Assembly (NCBI GenBank): GCA_025359135.1
Contig: JANYHJ010000027.1
Coordinates: 1-59,558 of the forward strand
DNA from: Gemmatimonadota bacterium
GTDB lineage: Bacteria > Gemmatimonadota > Gemmatimonadetes > Gemmatimonadales > Gemmatimonadaceae
Direction: 5' to 3'
DNA length: 59,558 bases
Each line of letters begins with the position of its first letter. Position 1 is the first letter of the stretch. The notes under the pieces were generated by a model. The model had not been told where the DNA came from and searched no databases. It saw only the letters and a list, made by a program, of their open reading frames with translations. The position numbers were made by a program, and so were the translations under genes. Shown here piece by piece: positions 16,556 to 25,162 of the stretch.

Positions 16556-17328
16556 GGCGTGCCTTGAACGCGCGGGCTGGCGGGTCGTTCCCCGACGTGC
16601 ATCGCGGCGACACCAAGGGTCAGCGACTCCCACCGCACGCGGGCGAAACCTGCCTGTGTGAAGCGCGCTGCGAGCGCTTCCTCGACGGGAAAGTGCTGCA
16701 CCGAGCGCGGCAGGTACGCGTACGCCGTGCGGTGCCCGCTCACCAAGCCGCCGATGAACGGCAACAGGTGGTGGAAGTAGGCGTGGTAGCCCGCGCGCAC
16801 GATCGCAGAACGCGGCGTCGAGAACTCGAGGATCACGAAGCTCGCGCCCGGCTTGAGCACGCGGAACACTTCCGAGAGCCCCGCGTCGAGGTTGGCCACG
16901 TTGCGGATGCCGAAGGCGACGATCGCGCCGTCGACACTCTGGTCGGCCAAGGGCAGCTCGAGCGCGTCGGCCACCACGGGCGCAATCCGTCCGCCACCCT
17001 TGCCGTGCCCGGCGCGCAGCATCGGTTCCGCAAAATCGGCGCCGATGATCCGCCCGCGGAAGCCCGGCGTATCGGCGAGCTGCGCACCAACATCGAGCGT
17101 GCCGGCGCAGAGATCGAGCCAGTGGCCATCGGGGGCGCGTTCGATGCCCAGCTGCGCGATCGCGCGTGCGCGCCACCGCTTGTCGATGTTGAAGCTGAGC
17201 AGGTGATTGAGCAGGTCGTAGCGTGGCGCGATCTCGGAAAAGATGCGCTGCACATACGCGCGTTTGCCCGCGTCTCCGCGGGCCGCCGCCTCGGCCTCGC
17301 GTGCGTCGACTTCCAAGTCTGCTGTCAC
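16552..17328 (-). CDS. ubiE: UbiE/MenG demethylmenaquinone methyltransferase
   Basis: The 258-residue class I SAM methyltransferase has family signatures YVQRIFSEIAPRYDLLNHLLSFNIDKRWR, the SAM loop LDLCAGTLDVGAQLA, GADFAEPML, and DGAIVAFGIRNVANLDAGLSEVFRVLKPGA. The tail has LTLGVAAMHVG. It carries out the last carbon methylation of menaquinone or ubiquinone. No ATG is available at the right place. GTG at 17328 (VTADLEVDAREAEA) fits family length. It is the first gene of the quinone operon and is divergent from the ECF sigma gene. Confidence 0.93.
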   Translation of the reverse strand: MTADLEVDAREAEAAARGDAGKRAYVQRIFSEIAPRYDLLNHLLSFNIDKRWRARAIAQLGIERAPDGHWLDLCAGTLDVGAQLADTPGFRGRIIGADFAEPMLRAGHGKGGGRIAPVVADALELPLADQSVDGAIVAFGIRNVANLDAGLSEVFRVLKPGASFVILEFSTPRSAIVRAGYHAYFHHLLPFIGGLVSGHRTAYAYLPRSVQHFPVEEALAARFTQAGFARVRWESLTLGVAAMHVGERPASPRVQGTP

Positions 17329-17452
17329 GTGGTAAAGCTCGCGGCGCGTCCGGAGGGCAGCAAGCGTCCACAGCCCCTCGCCCGCCCCGTTGCGACCCGG
17401 TAGCTTCCCCGGGCGTGCAAGGGGGGCGGTGCCCCGGCTTAAGCACGCTCCA

Positions 17453-18058
17453 ATGCCCCCCACGCGACTCGAGCTCGAGAACCTCCCGGACGCGGACGTC
17501 GTCACGCTCGCGCAGCAGGGTCGCGAGGACGCGTTCCGCGAGATCATCCGGCGCTACGAGCGCCCGGTGTTCTCGCTCGTCTATCGCATGGTGCGCGATC
17601 GCGAGGTGGCCGAAGACCTCGCCCAGGACGCCTTCATCCGCGTCCTCAACCACCTCGACAAGTATCGCCCCGAGTTCAAGCTGTCGAGCTGGCTGTTCAA
17701 GATCGCCAACAACGTCGCGATCGATCAGCTCCGCAAGCGGCAGCTCAACACGATCTCCATGCACGGCTCGCCCAACGCGGGCACCGCAAGCGAGATCGAG
17801 GCGACGTCGATCGACATCGAGTCGGGTGACGAGAACGCCCTCGACGAGATCGAGGCCAAGGAGCTCGGCGGCGAGATCGAGCGCGCCATCGCCAAGCTCC
17901 GCCCCGAGTATCGCTCCTGCATCATGCTGCGACACGTCGAAGGCCGATCGTACGAGGAAATCGCCACGACGCTCGACCTGCCCCTCGGCACCGTCAAGAC
18001 CTACATCCATCGCGCACGCCACGAGCTGCGCGAAGCCCTTGAACACCTGCGGGAATGA
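17453..18058 (+). CDS. ECF-type RNA polymerase sigma factor
   Basis: The 201-residue protein has region 2 (EDAFREIIRRYERPVFSLVYRMVRDREVAEDLAQDAFIRVLNHL, with the DLAQDAF core-binding helix and SSWLFKIANNVAIDQLRKRQ) and region 4 (LRPEYRSCIMLRHVEGRSYEEIATTLDLPLGTVKTYIHRARHELRE). There is an acidic linker at about 110-140. It directs an extracytoplasmic stress regulon. The anti-sigma gene follows after 79 bases, then two envelope genes, so the operon probably controls itself. ATG at 17453 gives the conserved N-terminus. Confidence 0.94.
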   Translation: MPPTRLELENLPDADVVTLAQQGREDAFREIIRRYERPVFSLVYRMVRDREVAEDLAQDAFIRVLNHLDKYRPEFKLSSWLFKIANNVAIDQLRKRQLNTISMHGSPNAGTASEIEATSIDIESGDENALDEIEAKELGGEIERAIAKLRPEYRSCIMLRHVEGRSYEEIATTLDLPLGTVKTYIHRARHELREALEHLRE

Positions 18059-18137
18059 CGTGGACGCGTGCACGTGCGACGCTGCGTCCAGTGAAACCCC
18101 CACCCCGCTCTTGCCGTACGGAACCACGGAGACCCGC

Positions 18138-18728
18138 ATGACTGACCAACACCTCGAACCCGCCGACATCGAGCTGCTCATCGACGATGAGCAGTCGCCT
18201 GGAGCCGCCAGCCTGGCGGCCCACGCGGCGCGCTGCGACACGTGCCGCGCCGCCGTCGACGAGGCCCGCTTCGTCGCCGAAATGCTGTCGACGGCGCCGC
18301 ACCTCAAGCCGACGCGCGAGTTCACCGAGCGCGTCATGGGTGGCGTGCAGGTCTCCTCGCCGTGGCACGTGGCCGTCGCCGACTCGGTGCGCTCGGTCGT
18401 GCCCGACAAGGGGGCGACGCGCACGAGCATGCTCGTGGCGGCCACCTTCGCTGGGCTCCTCACCACGGCCGGCGTCGTCTGGGTCGCGCTGCGCGCCGAC
18501 CAGGTCGCGGTCTTTGCCGGACTCGTCGCGGATCGCGGCCGCACCGTCGGTACGCGCGTCCTCAACGACGTAGCCGGCGCGATGTTCGGCCCGACGGCGG
18601 TCGACCTCCTGCGCGAACACGGCCTCATCGCCGTCGCGCTCGCCATTCCCGCCTTCCTGCTCACGTCCGGCATCGCGCTCGCGGGATTCCGCGCCCTGGG
18701 CGAGTCGGCGCGCACGCGGAGGGGCTGA
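18138..18728 (+). CDS. Membrane-anchored zinc-binding anti-sigma factor
   Basis: The 196-residue protein has an N-terminal zinc-containing anti-sigma motif, AHAARCDTCRAAVDEA (H-x3-C-x2-C), after an acidic sigma-binding stretch EPADIELLIDDEQSPGA. Two hydrophobic segments follow at about 95-115 and 155-178. This layout fits an anti-sigma factor that holds the upstream ECF sigma at the membrane. The next gene begins three bases after its stop. Confidence 0.8.
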   Translation: MTDQHLEPADIELLIDDEQSPGAASLAAHAARCDTCRAAVDEARFVAEMLSTAPHLKPTREFTERVMGGVQVSSPWHVAVADSVRSVVPDKGATRTSMLVAATFAGLLTTAGVVWVALRADQVAVFAGLVADRGRTVGTRVLNDVAGAMFGPTAVDLLREHGLIAVALAIPAFLLTSGIALAGFRALGESARTRRG

Positions 18729-18731
18729 GCC

Positions 18732-19841
18732 ATGCGCCGCTTCCTCCAATTCCTCATCGTCGCCACCACGGCGTGGATCCCGACGCTCGGCCACGCGCAA
18801 GCACCGAGCGATTCGGTTGGCAAGCTGCTCTCGCTCGTCGCGCGCGAATTCCCGGGACGCACCCTTCCCGCCAACGCGACCGTCACGGCCGGCGCGCGGA
18901 CCGTGATGGCGGGCGTCAAGGAGCGTGGCGACGTCGCCACGGCCGGACGCCTCGACGTGATCGGTGACGTGAGCGGCAGCGCGTATGCCCTCGGCGGCGA
19001 CCTGGTCATCGGCCCGGGCGGACACGTGCACGGGGACGCGATCAGCGTCGGCGGCGAGGTCCGCCTCGATGGCGGCACGGTGGACGGCGACATGCGCCGC
19101 ATCGCGACGAAGTCGAGCGTGACTGCGAATGCCAAGTCCGCCGATGCCGGTGACGACGAGGGTGTCATGCCGTCCGGCGGGCGTTCGCCGTTTGCGCAGG
19201 CGCTCGGCTGGCTCGTCGTGCTGCTGCTGGTGGGCATCGGCACGCTCGTGTTCGCCGATCGCTATCTCGATGGCGTCGTGCGTGAACTCGAGCGCTCCGT
19301 GCCGCGCGCCTTCCTGATCGGCCTGGCAGGTGAGCTCGCGCTCGCTCCGGCGCTGCTGCTCATCTGCGTCGGACTCGCGCTCACCTTGCTTGGTATCCTC
19401 GTCATTCCCTTTGCCGTGGTCGCCTTCGTGCTCGCGGCGGCCGGCCTGCTCACGCTCGGCTACCTCGGCGTCGCGAGCATGGTGGGCAGCGCCGTGATGC
19501 GCGACGGTGCGCGCCACTCGGCGCGCGGCGCTGCCTTGCGCTCGCTGCTCGTGGGCGTGCTGGCGCTGATGGTCTTCTGGGTGCTGGCCGGCCTTGCCGA
19601 GTGGAATGGCGTGTTGCTCCTCATCACGCGCGGACTGGCCGTGGCCGTCACGTGGGTGGCTGCGACCACTGGCTTCGGCGCGGCGCTCGCGTCGCGCGGT
19701 GGGGCACTCAAGCGTCGCCCGACGCCCAAGACGCCCGCCGGTGGCAGCGACGCCGCCTGGCAGACGCCCACGCCCGTGCGCGGCGTAGCGGCGGCGAAGC
19801 GTCCCGCGACCACGAGCGCCGGTTCCGGAGATCGCCGGTGA
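18732..19841 (+). CDS. Exported bactofilin-like / polymer-forming domain protein with C-terminal membrane helices
   Basis: The 369-residue protein has a signal peptide ending GHAQA, then a repetitive beta-helix-like region at about 55-125 (GRLDVIGDVSGSAYALGGDLVIGPGGHVHGDAISVGGEVRLDGGTVDGD) like polymer-forming cytoskeletal proteins. Four or more transmembrane segments follow at about 158-310, and a basic cytoplasmic-type tail. This repeat-plus-membrane layout is common in uncharacterised envelope proteins. The role is unknown. It is coexpressed with the sigma/anti-sigma pair, and its TGA overlaps the next GTG. Confidence 0.75.
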   Translation: MRRFLQFLIVATTAWIPTLGHAQAPSDSVGKLLSLVAREFPGRTLPANATVTAGARTVMAGVKERGDVATAGRLDVIGDVSGSAYALGGDLVIGPGGHVHGDAISVGGEVRLDGGTVDGDMRRIATKSSVTANAKSADAGDDEGVMPSGGRSPFAQALGWLVVLLLVGIGTLVFADRYLDGVVRELERSVPRAFLIGLAGELALAPALLLICVGLALTLLGILVIPFAVVAFVLAAAGLLTLGYLGVASMVGSAVMRDGARHSARGAALRSLLVGVLALMVFWVLAGLAEWNGVLLLITRGLAVAVTWVAATTGFGAALASRGGALKRRPTPKTPAGGSDAAWQTPTPVRGVAAAKRPATTSAGSGDRR

Positions 19842-20782
19842 ACTTGCGCTTCGTGCGCCTGCACGCGCGCACGGCGCGCACCGCGGTCACGCGGGCCGCA
19901 CGCGCACGCCCGTTCACGGTGCGCCGGCGTCCGCGCCGGCTGACCACGGTGGCACTCGGCGTCGCGGGCCTCTTCCTCGCGCTGCTGCCGTCGTGCGCGG
20001 GTGGGCAGGAGTGGCGCACGCTGGATGTCGCGCGCCAGCTGCAGGACTCGAACGCGGTGGCGGTCAAGGTGCAGTTCGGCGCCGGGCGACTGACGCTGCG
20101 CGGCGCCGAGGCGCCGTACCTGTACCGCATGCAGCTCCGCTACGACGATGAGCGCAGCAAGGCGCTCGCCAAGTGGGACGCGCCCAATCGTACGCTCACG
20201 GTGGGCGTTGACGGGAGCAACATGCGCTGGAGCGGCAAGAAGAAGGAAGGCGGCACGATGGCGCTGGCCCTCGCCCGCACGGTGCCGATGGACCTGAGCC
20301 TCGATCTGGGCGCCACGGAGAGCACGCTCGACCTGAGCGGCCTGCGACTCAAGACGCTGCTCATCCGGTCCGGTGCGAGCGAGACCAAGGTCCGCTTCGA
20401 CGCGGCCACCAACACGCCGATGGATCGGATCGAAGTGGACGCGGGCGCGGCCGCGTTCCACGCGACGGGCCTCGCGAACACCGGTGCGGCCAAGATGTTC
20501 GTCACGGGCGGCGTCGGTTTCGTCGAGCTCGACTTCGGCGGCGCGTGGAAGCGTGACATGGATCTCGACGTGACGCTCACCGTGGGCGGTGCCGAACTCA
20601 CGGTGCCGAGCGACGTCGGCGTGCGCGTGAGCGGCCAGAAGACGTTCGGCGCCTACGACTTCGAGGGCATGCGCCAGGTCGGCAACGGCGTCTGGGAGAC
20701 GAGCGGGTTCTCGGATGCCAAGCGCAAGCTGAACATCAAGGCGTCGACGACGATGGGGTCGCTCAAGATCGTGCGCCGGTAG
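19838..20782 (+). CDS. Exported toast-rack-like beta-repeat protein
   Basis: The 314-residue protein has a long basic N-terminus and one hydrophobic segment at about 38-55 ending LLPSCAGG. A single all-beta domain follows (VAVKVQFGAGRLTLRGAE, LDLGATESTLDLSGLRLKTLLIRSGASETKVRF, VTLTVGGAELTVPSDVGVRV). The pattern resembles the C-terminal LiaF/toast-rack domains that sense envelope damage. LPSC is a possible lipobox. GTG start overlaps the upstream stop (GTGA), placing it last in the ECF sigma operon. An adhesin-like scaffold is an alternative reading. Confidence 0.68.
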   Translation: MNLRFVRLHARTARTAVTRAARARPFTVRRRPRRLTTVALGVAGLFLALLPSCAGGQEWRTLDVARQLQDSNAVAVKVQFGAGRLTLRGAEAPYLYRMQLRYDDERSKALAKWDAPNRTLTVGVDGSNMRWSGKKKEGGTMALALARTVPMDLSLDLGATESTLDLSGLRLKTLLIRSGASETKVRFDAATNTPMDRIEVDAGAAAFHATGLANTGAAKMFVTGGVGFVELDFGGAWKRDMDLDVTLTVGGAELTVPSDVGVRVSGQKTFGAYDFEGMRQVGNGVWETSGFSDAKRKLNIKASTTMGSLKIVRR

Positions 20783-20837
20783 CAGGGCGGCTGGCCTTCG
20801 CGTCCGTCGTGAGTGGGAAGCCGGCTCCGATCACTTT

Positions 20838-20858
20838 CACGTCCCGCTCGCGGACGTG
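20838..20858. terminator. Hairpin after the ECF sigma operon
   Basis: CACGTCC, a 7-base loop and GGACGTG form a perfect 7-pair stem 56 bases after the last stop of the operon. No U-run follows, so it may be a weak terminator or a regulatory site of module 2. Confidence 0.3.
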
Positions 20859-20878
20859 GCTGGCAGTCAGACGCAGGA

Positions 20879-20907
20879 TTGACTAGTCTGACTAGTCTGA
20901 CTAGAAT
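20879..20907 (+). promoter_or_regulatory. Strong sigma70-like promoter with built-in operator repeats, module 2
   Basis: TTGACT (20879-20884), a 17-base spacer and TAGAAT (20902-20907) give a near-consensus promoter. The -10 ends only 5 bases before the ATG at 20913, so the transcript should begin at or next to the start codon. GACTAGTCT is repeated directly, with a third GACTAG, across the promoter, so antitoxin binding would block it. Confidence 0.65.
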
Positions 20908-20912
20908 TGTGC

Positions 20913-21206
20913 ATGGCTGAGCCCATCCCCCTCTACGACGCCAAGGCCCACTTCTCCGCCCTCGTCAAACAGGTGCGCGAGACCGGCGTCCCCATTGTCG
21001 TCTCCGTCCACGGCCAACCCGCCGTGGAAATCAGGCCGTACACCGCACCCGCACCGCGGACGATCGAGGAACGCCTCAACGAGATGGAGGCCCGCGGCGA
21101 GCTGACTCGCGCCAAGCGGAAGATGGGCACTGCCGGCTGGAGCAAGGGCCAGCGTCGGCCGGGCGGGCTCAAGCGATTCCTCGAGGAGCGCTGGTCCGAC
21201 GAGTGA
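20913..21206 (+). CDS. Phd/YefM family antitoxin (module 2)
   Basis: The 97-residue protein has the Phd/YefM fold (LYDAKAHFSALVKQVRETGVPIVVSVHGQPAVEIRPY) and a toxin-neutralising basic tail. The ATG at 20913 has no Shine-Dalgarno sequence and is preceded almost directly by the -10 element, which fits leaderless translation. A TTG two codons upstream overlaps the -10 and is unlikely to be the start. The stop overlaps the toxin GTG. Confidence 0.85.
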   Translation: MAEPIPLYDAKAHFSALVKQVRETGVPIVVSVHGQPAVEIRPYTAPAPRTIEERLNEMEARGELTRAKRKMGTAGWSKGQRRPGGLKRFLEERWSDE

Positions 21207-21586
21207 GTGGGCTCGCCTATCTGGATGCGTCCTGCCTCGCTGCGATCGCACTGCAGGAGCCATCCGTCCCGCAGCTCCGACGCCGCCTCATGACCTTTGA
21301 TGAGATCGTCGCGCACCCGCTGGTCGAGGCCGAAGTGATGAGCGCGTGTGCGCGTGAGGCGGTGCCAGTTCCCGACCTCGAACTTCAAAGCGTGACGTGG
21401 CTTCCTTCAGCGGGCAGCGTGCGCCCCTTCGTGATGCGGGTGCTGCGCGCGGGCTACCTGCGGGGAGCCGACGCCTTCCATCTGGCGGTCGCGCTTGGCC
21501 TCGACGCTGATCCCGGCAAGCTCACCTTCCTCACCCTCGACACCAAGCAACGCGCCGTGGCCAAGGCGCTCGGCTTCCGCACGTAG
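21203..21586 (+). CDS. PIN domain toxin, VapC-like (module 2)
   Basis: The 127-residue PIN protein starts LAYLDASCLAAIALQEP with the first Asp. The acidic residues continue in VEAEVMSACARE, RGADAFHLAVALGL and LTFLTLDTKQRAVAKALGF. It is a predicted Mg2+-dependent RNA nuclease paired with the antitoxin just upstream. The start is GTG at 21203, overlapping the antitoxin stop by four bases. Sequence similarity to the module 1 toxin is low, so the two modules were probably gained separately. Confidence 0.85.
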   Translation: MSGLAYLDASCLAAIALQEPSVPQLRRRLMTFDEIVAHPLVEAEVMSACAREAVPVPDLELQSVTWLPSAGSVRPFVMRVLRAGYLRGADAFHLAVALGLDADPGKLTFLTLDTKQRAVAKALGFRT

Positions 21587-21608
21587 CGCGCAAGGCCCGC
21601 ACGCCTCT

Positions 21609-22937
21609 CTACACCGCCCCCTGCTTCCACCGCCCGCGCTTCCAGATCGCCGCCATGGCCAGCGCGCGCGCGATCGCCGTCGCAGTGATCACCCACCAGA
21701 TCCCCGCGGTGCCCCACTGCGCCGCGGCCCAGATCGCCAGCGGCACCCTGCTCACCGTGATGATGGTGCTCGTGAGCATCGGCGACACCGTGTGCCCCGC
21801 CCCACCGAGCGCGCTCTCGAGCACCACTTCGGTGCAGACCGCGAGCTCCGCCCACGCGCCGATGCGCAGGTAGTTGGCGGCCTCGCCCACCACCGACGGA
21901 TCGCCCGTGAAGACCATCGCCATCTGCTCGGGGATCGTCAGCGCCATCACGAAGAACACGAGCGCGGGCACTGACGCGTACGCCACCGTGAGCCACGCGG
22001 CGCGCTCGGCGCGATCAATGCGCTTCGCACCGAGGTTCTGCCCCACGATCGCCGCTGCGCCCGCGCCGAAGCCCACGCCGATCATGTAGAGCCAGCTCTC
22101 GATGCGGTGGCCGAGGCCAAGCGCCGCGATCGCCGGCGTGCCGAACTGCGCGGTGGTGCGCGTCACCAGCGCATAGATGAGCGAGAACACGATGCCCGTG
22201 GCCGCCGTCGGCGCGCCCACCCGGCACATCGTGCCGATGAGCGGCCAGTCGAGGCCGCGCCAGCGCAGCATGCCGCGTCGCCAGAGAATTGTGACACCGA
22301 TGATGAAGCAGACTGAGCGTGTCGCCACCGTCGCGATTGCGGCCCCGCGGATGCCGAGCGCGGGGCTCCCCATCAATCCGAGGATGAGCACGGGGTCGAG
22401 CACGAGCGTCACGCTCACGCTCGCGGCCAGCAGCATGAGGGGCGTGCGTGTGTCGCCGCTCGAGCGAAACGCCGAGTCGACGGCGAAGAACCCGAAGAGA
22501 AGCGGCGCGCCAAGCAGGTAGGTGCCGAGGTACTGCTTGCCGAGGCCGGTTACCTGCGCCGGCGTGCGCATGCCGGCAAAGATCGCCGAGAGCGCGAGCG
22601 TGCCGAGCACGGCCACCACCACACCCAGCAGCAGCGTAAGCGCGAGCGCGTTGGCTGCCGCATGCGCCGCCTCCTCCGGTCGTCGCTCGCCGTATCGGCG
22701 CGACGCGACCGCCGTCAGTCCGATCGAGATCATCTCCGCGATCGAGATGATGAGCCAGACCCAGAAGAGACTCGTCGTGACGGCCGCCAATCCGGCGGAT
22801 CCCACGTACGAGCCGACCCAGAAGGTGTCGACCGCCGTGAAGAGCGTGAGCAGCAGCGTCGAGCCCACCGCGGGCAGCGCCACGCGGAGGACGACCTTCG
22901 ACAGGTCGCCCTCAACCGTGGCCGCTACGTGACTCAT
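21609..22937 (-). CDS. MATE family efflux transporter
   Basis: The 442-residue protein has twelve predicted transmembrane segments and MATE-type motifs: VALPAVGSTLLLTLFTAVDTFWVG at the start, and the second-half SLIYALVTRTTAQFGTPAIAALGLGHRIESWLYMIGVGFGAGAAAIVGQNLGAKR. It exports cationic or other small compounds by Na+ or H+ antiport. The ATG at 22937 overlaps the stop of the Mrp gene. Confidence 0.9.
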   Translation of the reverse strand: MSHVAATVEGDLSKVVLRVALPAVGSTLLLTLFTAVDTFWVGSYVGSAGLAAVTTSLFWVWLIISIAEMISIGLTAVASRRYGERRPEEAAHAAANALALTLLLGVVVAVLGTLALSAIFAGMRTPAQVTGLGKQYLGTYLLGAPLLFGFFAVDSAFRSSGDTRTPLMLLAASVSVTLVLDPVLILGLMGSPALGIRGAAIATVATRSVCFIIGVTILWRRGMLRWRGLDWPLIGTMCRVGAPTAATGIVFSLIYALVTRTTAQFGTPAIAALGLGHRIESWLYMIGVGFGAGAAAIVGQNLGAKRIDRAERAAWLTVAYASVPALVFFVMALTIPEQMAMVFTGDPSVVGEAANYLRIGAWAELAVCTEVVLESALGGAGHTVSPMLTSTIITVSRVPLAIWAAAQWGTAGIWWVITATAIARALAMAAIWKRGRWKQGAV

Positions 22938-24076
22938 TGCCTGATGGGAATGCCCGCGCGCTCGAGCACCTTGGTCGCGATCGCATCGAGCGCCTTGGCC
23001 GCCGCGCTCGGCGCATCGGCCGCCACGATCGGCGTGCCGTCGTCGCCCGACTGCACGATGCGCGGATAGAGCGGCACGTGACCGAGCAGCGGCACGCCCA
23101 GCTCGTCGGCGAGTGACTGGCCGCCGCCCGATCCGAAGATCGCCATCGGCTTGCCCGTGTCCGGCGACTCGAACCAGCTCATGTTCTCGACGATACCGTA
23201 GACCGGCACGCCGACGCGCTCGAACATCTTGGCGCCGCGCAACGCATCACCCACGGCCACCGCCTGCGGCGTCGTCACGATCACCGCACCACTCACCTGC
23301 GTGGCCTGCACGAGCGAGAGCTGCGCGTCGCCCGTGCCCGGTGGCATGTCCACGAGCAGGACGTCGAGCTGCCCCCAGTCCACGTCGCGCAGGAACTGCG
23401 TCACGATCTTCATCACGATCGGGCCGCGCCAGATGGCCGGCTGGTCGCGCTCGATGAGGAAGCCGAGCGAGACGACCTTCACGCCGTGGGCCTCGAGCGG
23501 CACGATCTTCTGCGTCGCGTTGTCGACGGGCAGGTGTCCCGCGATGCCGAGCATGCGCGGGATGTTCGGGCCGTAGATGTCCGCGTCCATCACGCCCACG
23601 CGGTAACCGCGCTTGGCCAGCGCGACCGCGACGTTGGTCGTGATGGTGCTCTTGCCCACGCCGCCCTTGCCCGACGACACGGCGATGATCTTGCCGAGCT
23701 TGGGATAGACGACGGGTGCGGGCACCGAACCTGCGCCGGGACGCGCCGCGCTCTGCGGCTGCGCCTCCATGATCGGCAGCGCGCGCGACGCACCGGCAGC
23801 CGGTGCGCCCGCGGGCTTGGGCTTGGGCGCGAACTCCGCCGGATCCTTCGGATCCACGCGGACGTCAGTGACGCCGTCGATGCGCTCGACGGCCTGTCGC
23901 ACGCTGCGCACGAGCGTCGCGTCATCCGTCGCGGCGAGCAGCAACGTGAGGCGCACCTTGCCGTCGGTGGTGGTGGCGACGTCGCGGATCATCTCCGCCG
24001 ACACGACGTCCGCGCCCGAGCGCGGGTTGATCACGGCGCGCAGGGCGCCCTCGATCCTTTCAGCGAGCGTGGCCAT
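22934..24076 (-). CDS. Mrp/NBP35 (ApbC) type P-loop ATPase, missing the CPxC motif
   Basis: The 380-residue protein has an N-terminal MIP18-like domain (about 1-75), a Pro/Ala-rich linker, and a deviant-Walker A ATPase with GKGGVGKS at 136-143, LVDMPPGTGDAQL and ENMSWFESPDTG. Known Mrp/ApbC proteins carry Fe-S clusters for delivery to apoproteins. The CPxC cysteines that bridge the cluster at the dimer interface are replaced by S304 and T307 here. Cluster carriage is therefore uncertain. The gene starts two bases after the stop of the DHH gene and overlaps the MATE gene. Confidence 0.9.
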   Translation of the reverse strand: MATLAERIEGALRAVINPRSGADVVSAEMIRDVATTTDGKVRLTLLLAATDDATLVRSVRQAVERIDGVTDVRVDPKDPAEFAPKPKPAGAPAAGASRALPIMEAQPQSAARPGAGSVPAPVVYPKLGKIIAVSSGKGGVGKSTITTNVAVALAKRGYRVGVMDADIYGPNIPRMLGIAGHLPVDNATQKIVPLEAHGVKVVSLGFLIERDQPAIWRGPIVMKIVTQFLRDVDWGQLDVLLVDMPPGTGDAQLSLVQATQVSGAVIVTTPQAVAVGDALRGAKMFERVGVPVYGIVENMSWFESPDTGKPMAIFGSGGGQSLADELGVPLLGHVPLYPRIVQSGDDGTPIVAADAPSAAAKALDAIATKVLERAGIPIRQ

Positions 24077-24078
24077 GG

Positions 24079-25113
24079 TCAGGTCACGGGAATGGTCAGG
24101 AGAAAATCGCGGGCGGCCTGGATCACGCGCGGCTGCACGTCGGCCAGGGTGCCCACGATCAATGCGCCCGAGGCCTTGGCGTGACCGCCACCGCCGAACT
24201 GGCGTGCGAGCAAGTTCACGTCCACGGCGCCCGTCGAGCGGAACGACACCTTGACGCGATCATGTCCCAGGTCGCGGAAGAACAGCGCGAGCCGCGTGCC
24301 GGCAATCGATCGCGGATGCTCGGCCAGCCCGTCCAGGTCCTCGGCGTGCACGTTGTGGCGCTCCAATGCCCCGGCAGCGAGCGAGATCCAGGCCAATCCC
24401 ACCGACGGATCGTGCTCGACCGACGCGAGAGCTTCCTGCAAGAGATGAAGCCGCCCCACGGGCAGTGACTGGTAGACGCTGCGGTAGATCGACTCCGGCT
24501 CGACGCCGGCCGCCAACAGCTCGGCCGCGATCGCGTGGCAGCGCGGGCTCGTGTTGGAAAAGCGGAAGCCACCCGTATCGGTGAGCATCCCGACGTAGAG
24601 CGGCACGGCGATGTCCGCCGTGATCGTCACCCCCATCACGTGCGCAAGGTCGCGCACCATTTCCGCGGTGGCACACGCGGCCGTGTCCGACGCCGTGATG
24701 TCCCCCGCCGGTTCGTCGTGGGCGATGTGGTGATCGACGACGAGCCGCGGCACCTTGAGCGCGCGCACCGCGTCGGCCAGCACGCCCAGGCGACCGACGT
24801 CGCTGATGTCGAGCACGAGCAAGAGGTCCGCGCCCTTGAATCCCTTGGCGCCGTCCTCGCTGCGTTCGTTGACGTCGCCGCTCAGGAGGAAGCGGTAGCC
24901 GTGCGGCCACGGCGTCGGGTTGACGATGCGCACGCGCAGGCCGGCGGCCTGCAGAATGCGGGCCGTGGCCACCTCGGAGCCGCATCCGTCGCCGTCAGCG
25001 TTGATGTGCGTGCTGAGGACAACGGTCTTGCCCGGCGTCAGTTGCGCGGCCACCGCGGCGAGTGCGTCGCGACGGGCCGTCGGAATGGCGAGCAGATCAG
25101 GAAGCGTGGACAT
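24079..25113 (-). CDS. DHH family phosphoesterase, NrnA-like
   Basis: The 344-residue protein has a DHH domain with THINADGDGCGSE (H36, D40, D42), then DISDVGR, DHHIAHDEP, and a C-terminal DHHA1 domain ending in FGGGGHAKASGA. This order matches NrnA, which degrades nano-RNA and hydrolyses 3-prime-phosphoadenosine 5-prime-phosphate. Start ATG 25113 is preferred. An ATG at 25173 would extend a poorly conserved leader. Confidence 0.88.
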   Translation of the reverse strand: MSTLPDLLAIPTARRDALAAVAAQLTPGKTVVLSTHINADGDGCGSEVATARILQAAGLRVRIVNPTPWPHGYRFLLSGDVNERSEDGAKGFKGADLLLVLDISDVGRLGVLADAVRALKVPRLVVDHHIAHDEPAGDITASDTAACATAEMVRDLAHVMGVTITADIAVPLYVGMLTDTGGFRFSNTSPRCHAIAAELLAAGVEPESIYRSVYQSLPVGRLHLLQEALASVEHDPSVGLAWISLAAGALERHNVHAEDLDGLAEHPRSIAGTRLALFFRDLGHDRVKVSFRSTGAVDVNLLARQFGGGGHAKASGALIVGTLADVQPRVIQAARDFLLTIPVT

Positions 25114-25162
25114 GCGGGGGTGGAAAGACAGCGCGGCGCCCCGGATCGGAGCGCCGCACTGA

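Noticed and set aside
15074-19243. A 1389-codon minus-strand open frame seemingly fusing UbiD to a long N-terminal part
   Set aside because: Only the last 493 codons are UbiD. The rest is antisense to the sigma-factor operon and ubiE, with low-complexity Arg/Ser/Ala composition typical of shadow frames in GC-rich DNA.
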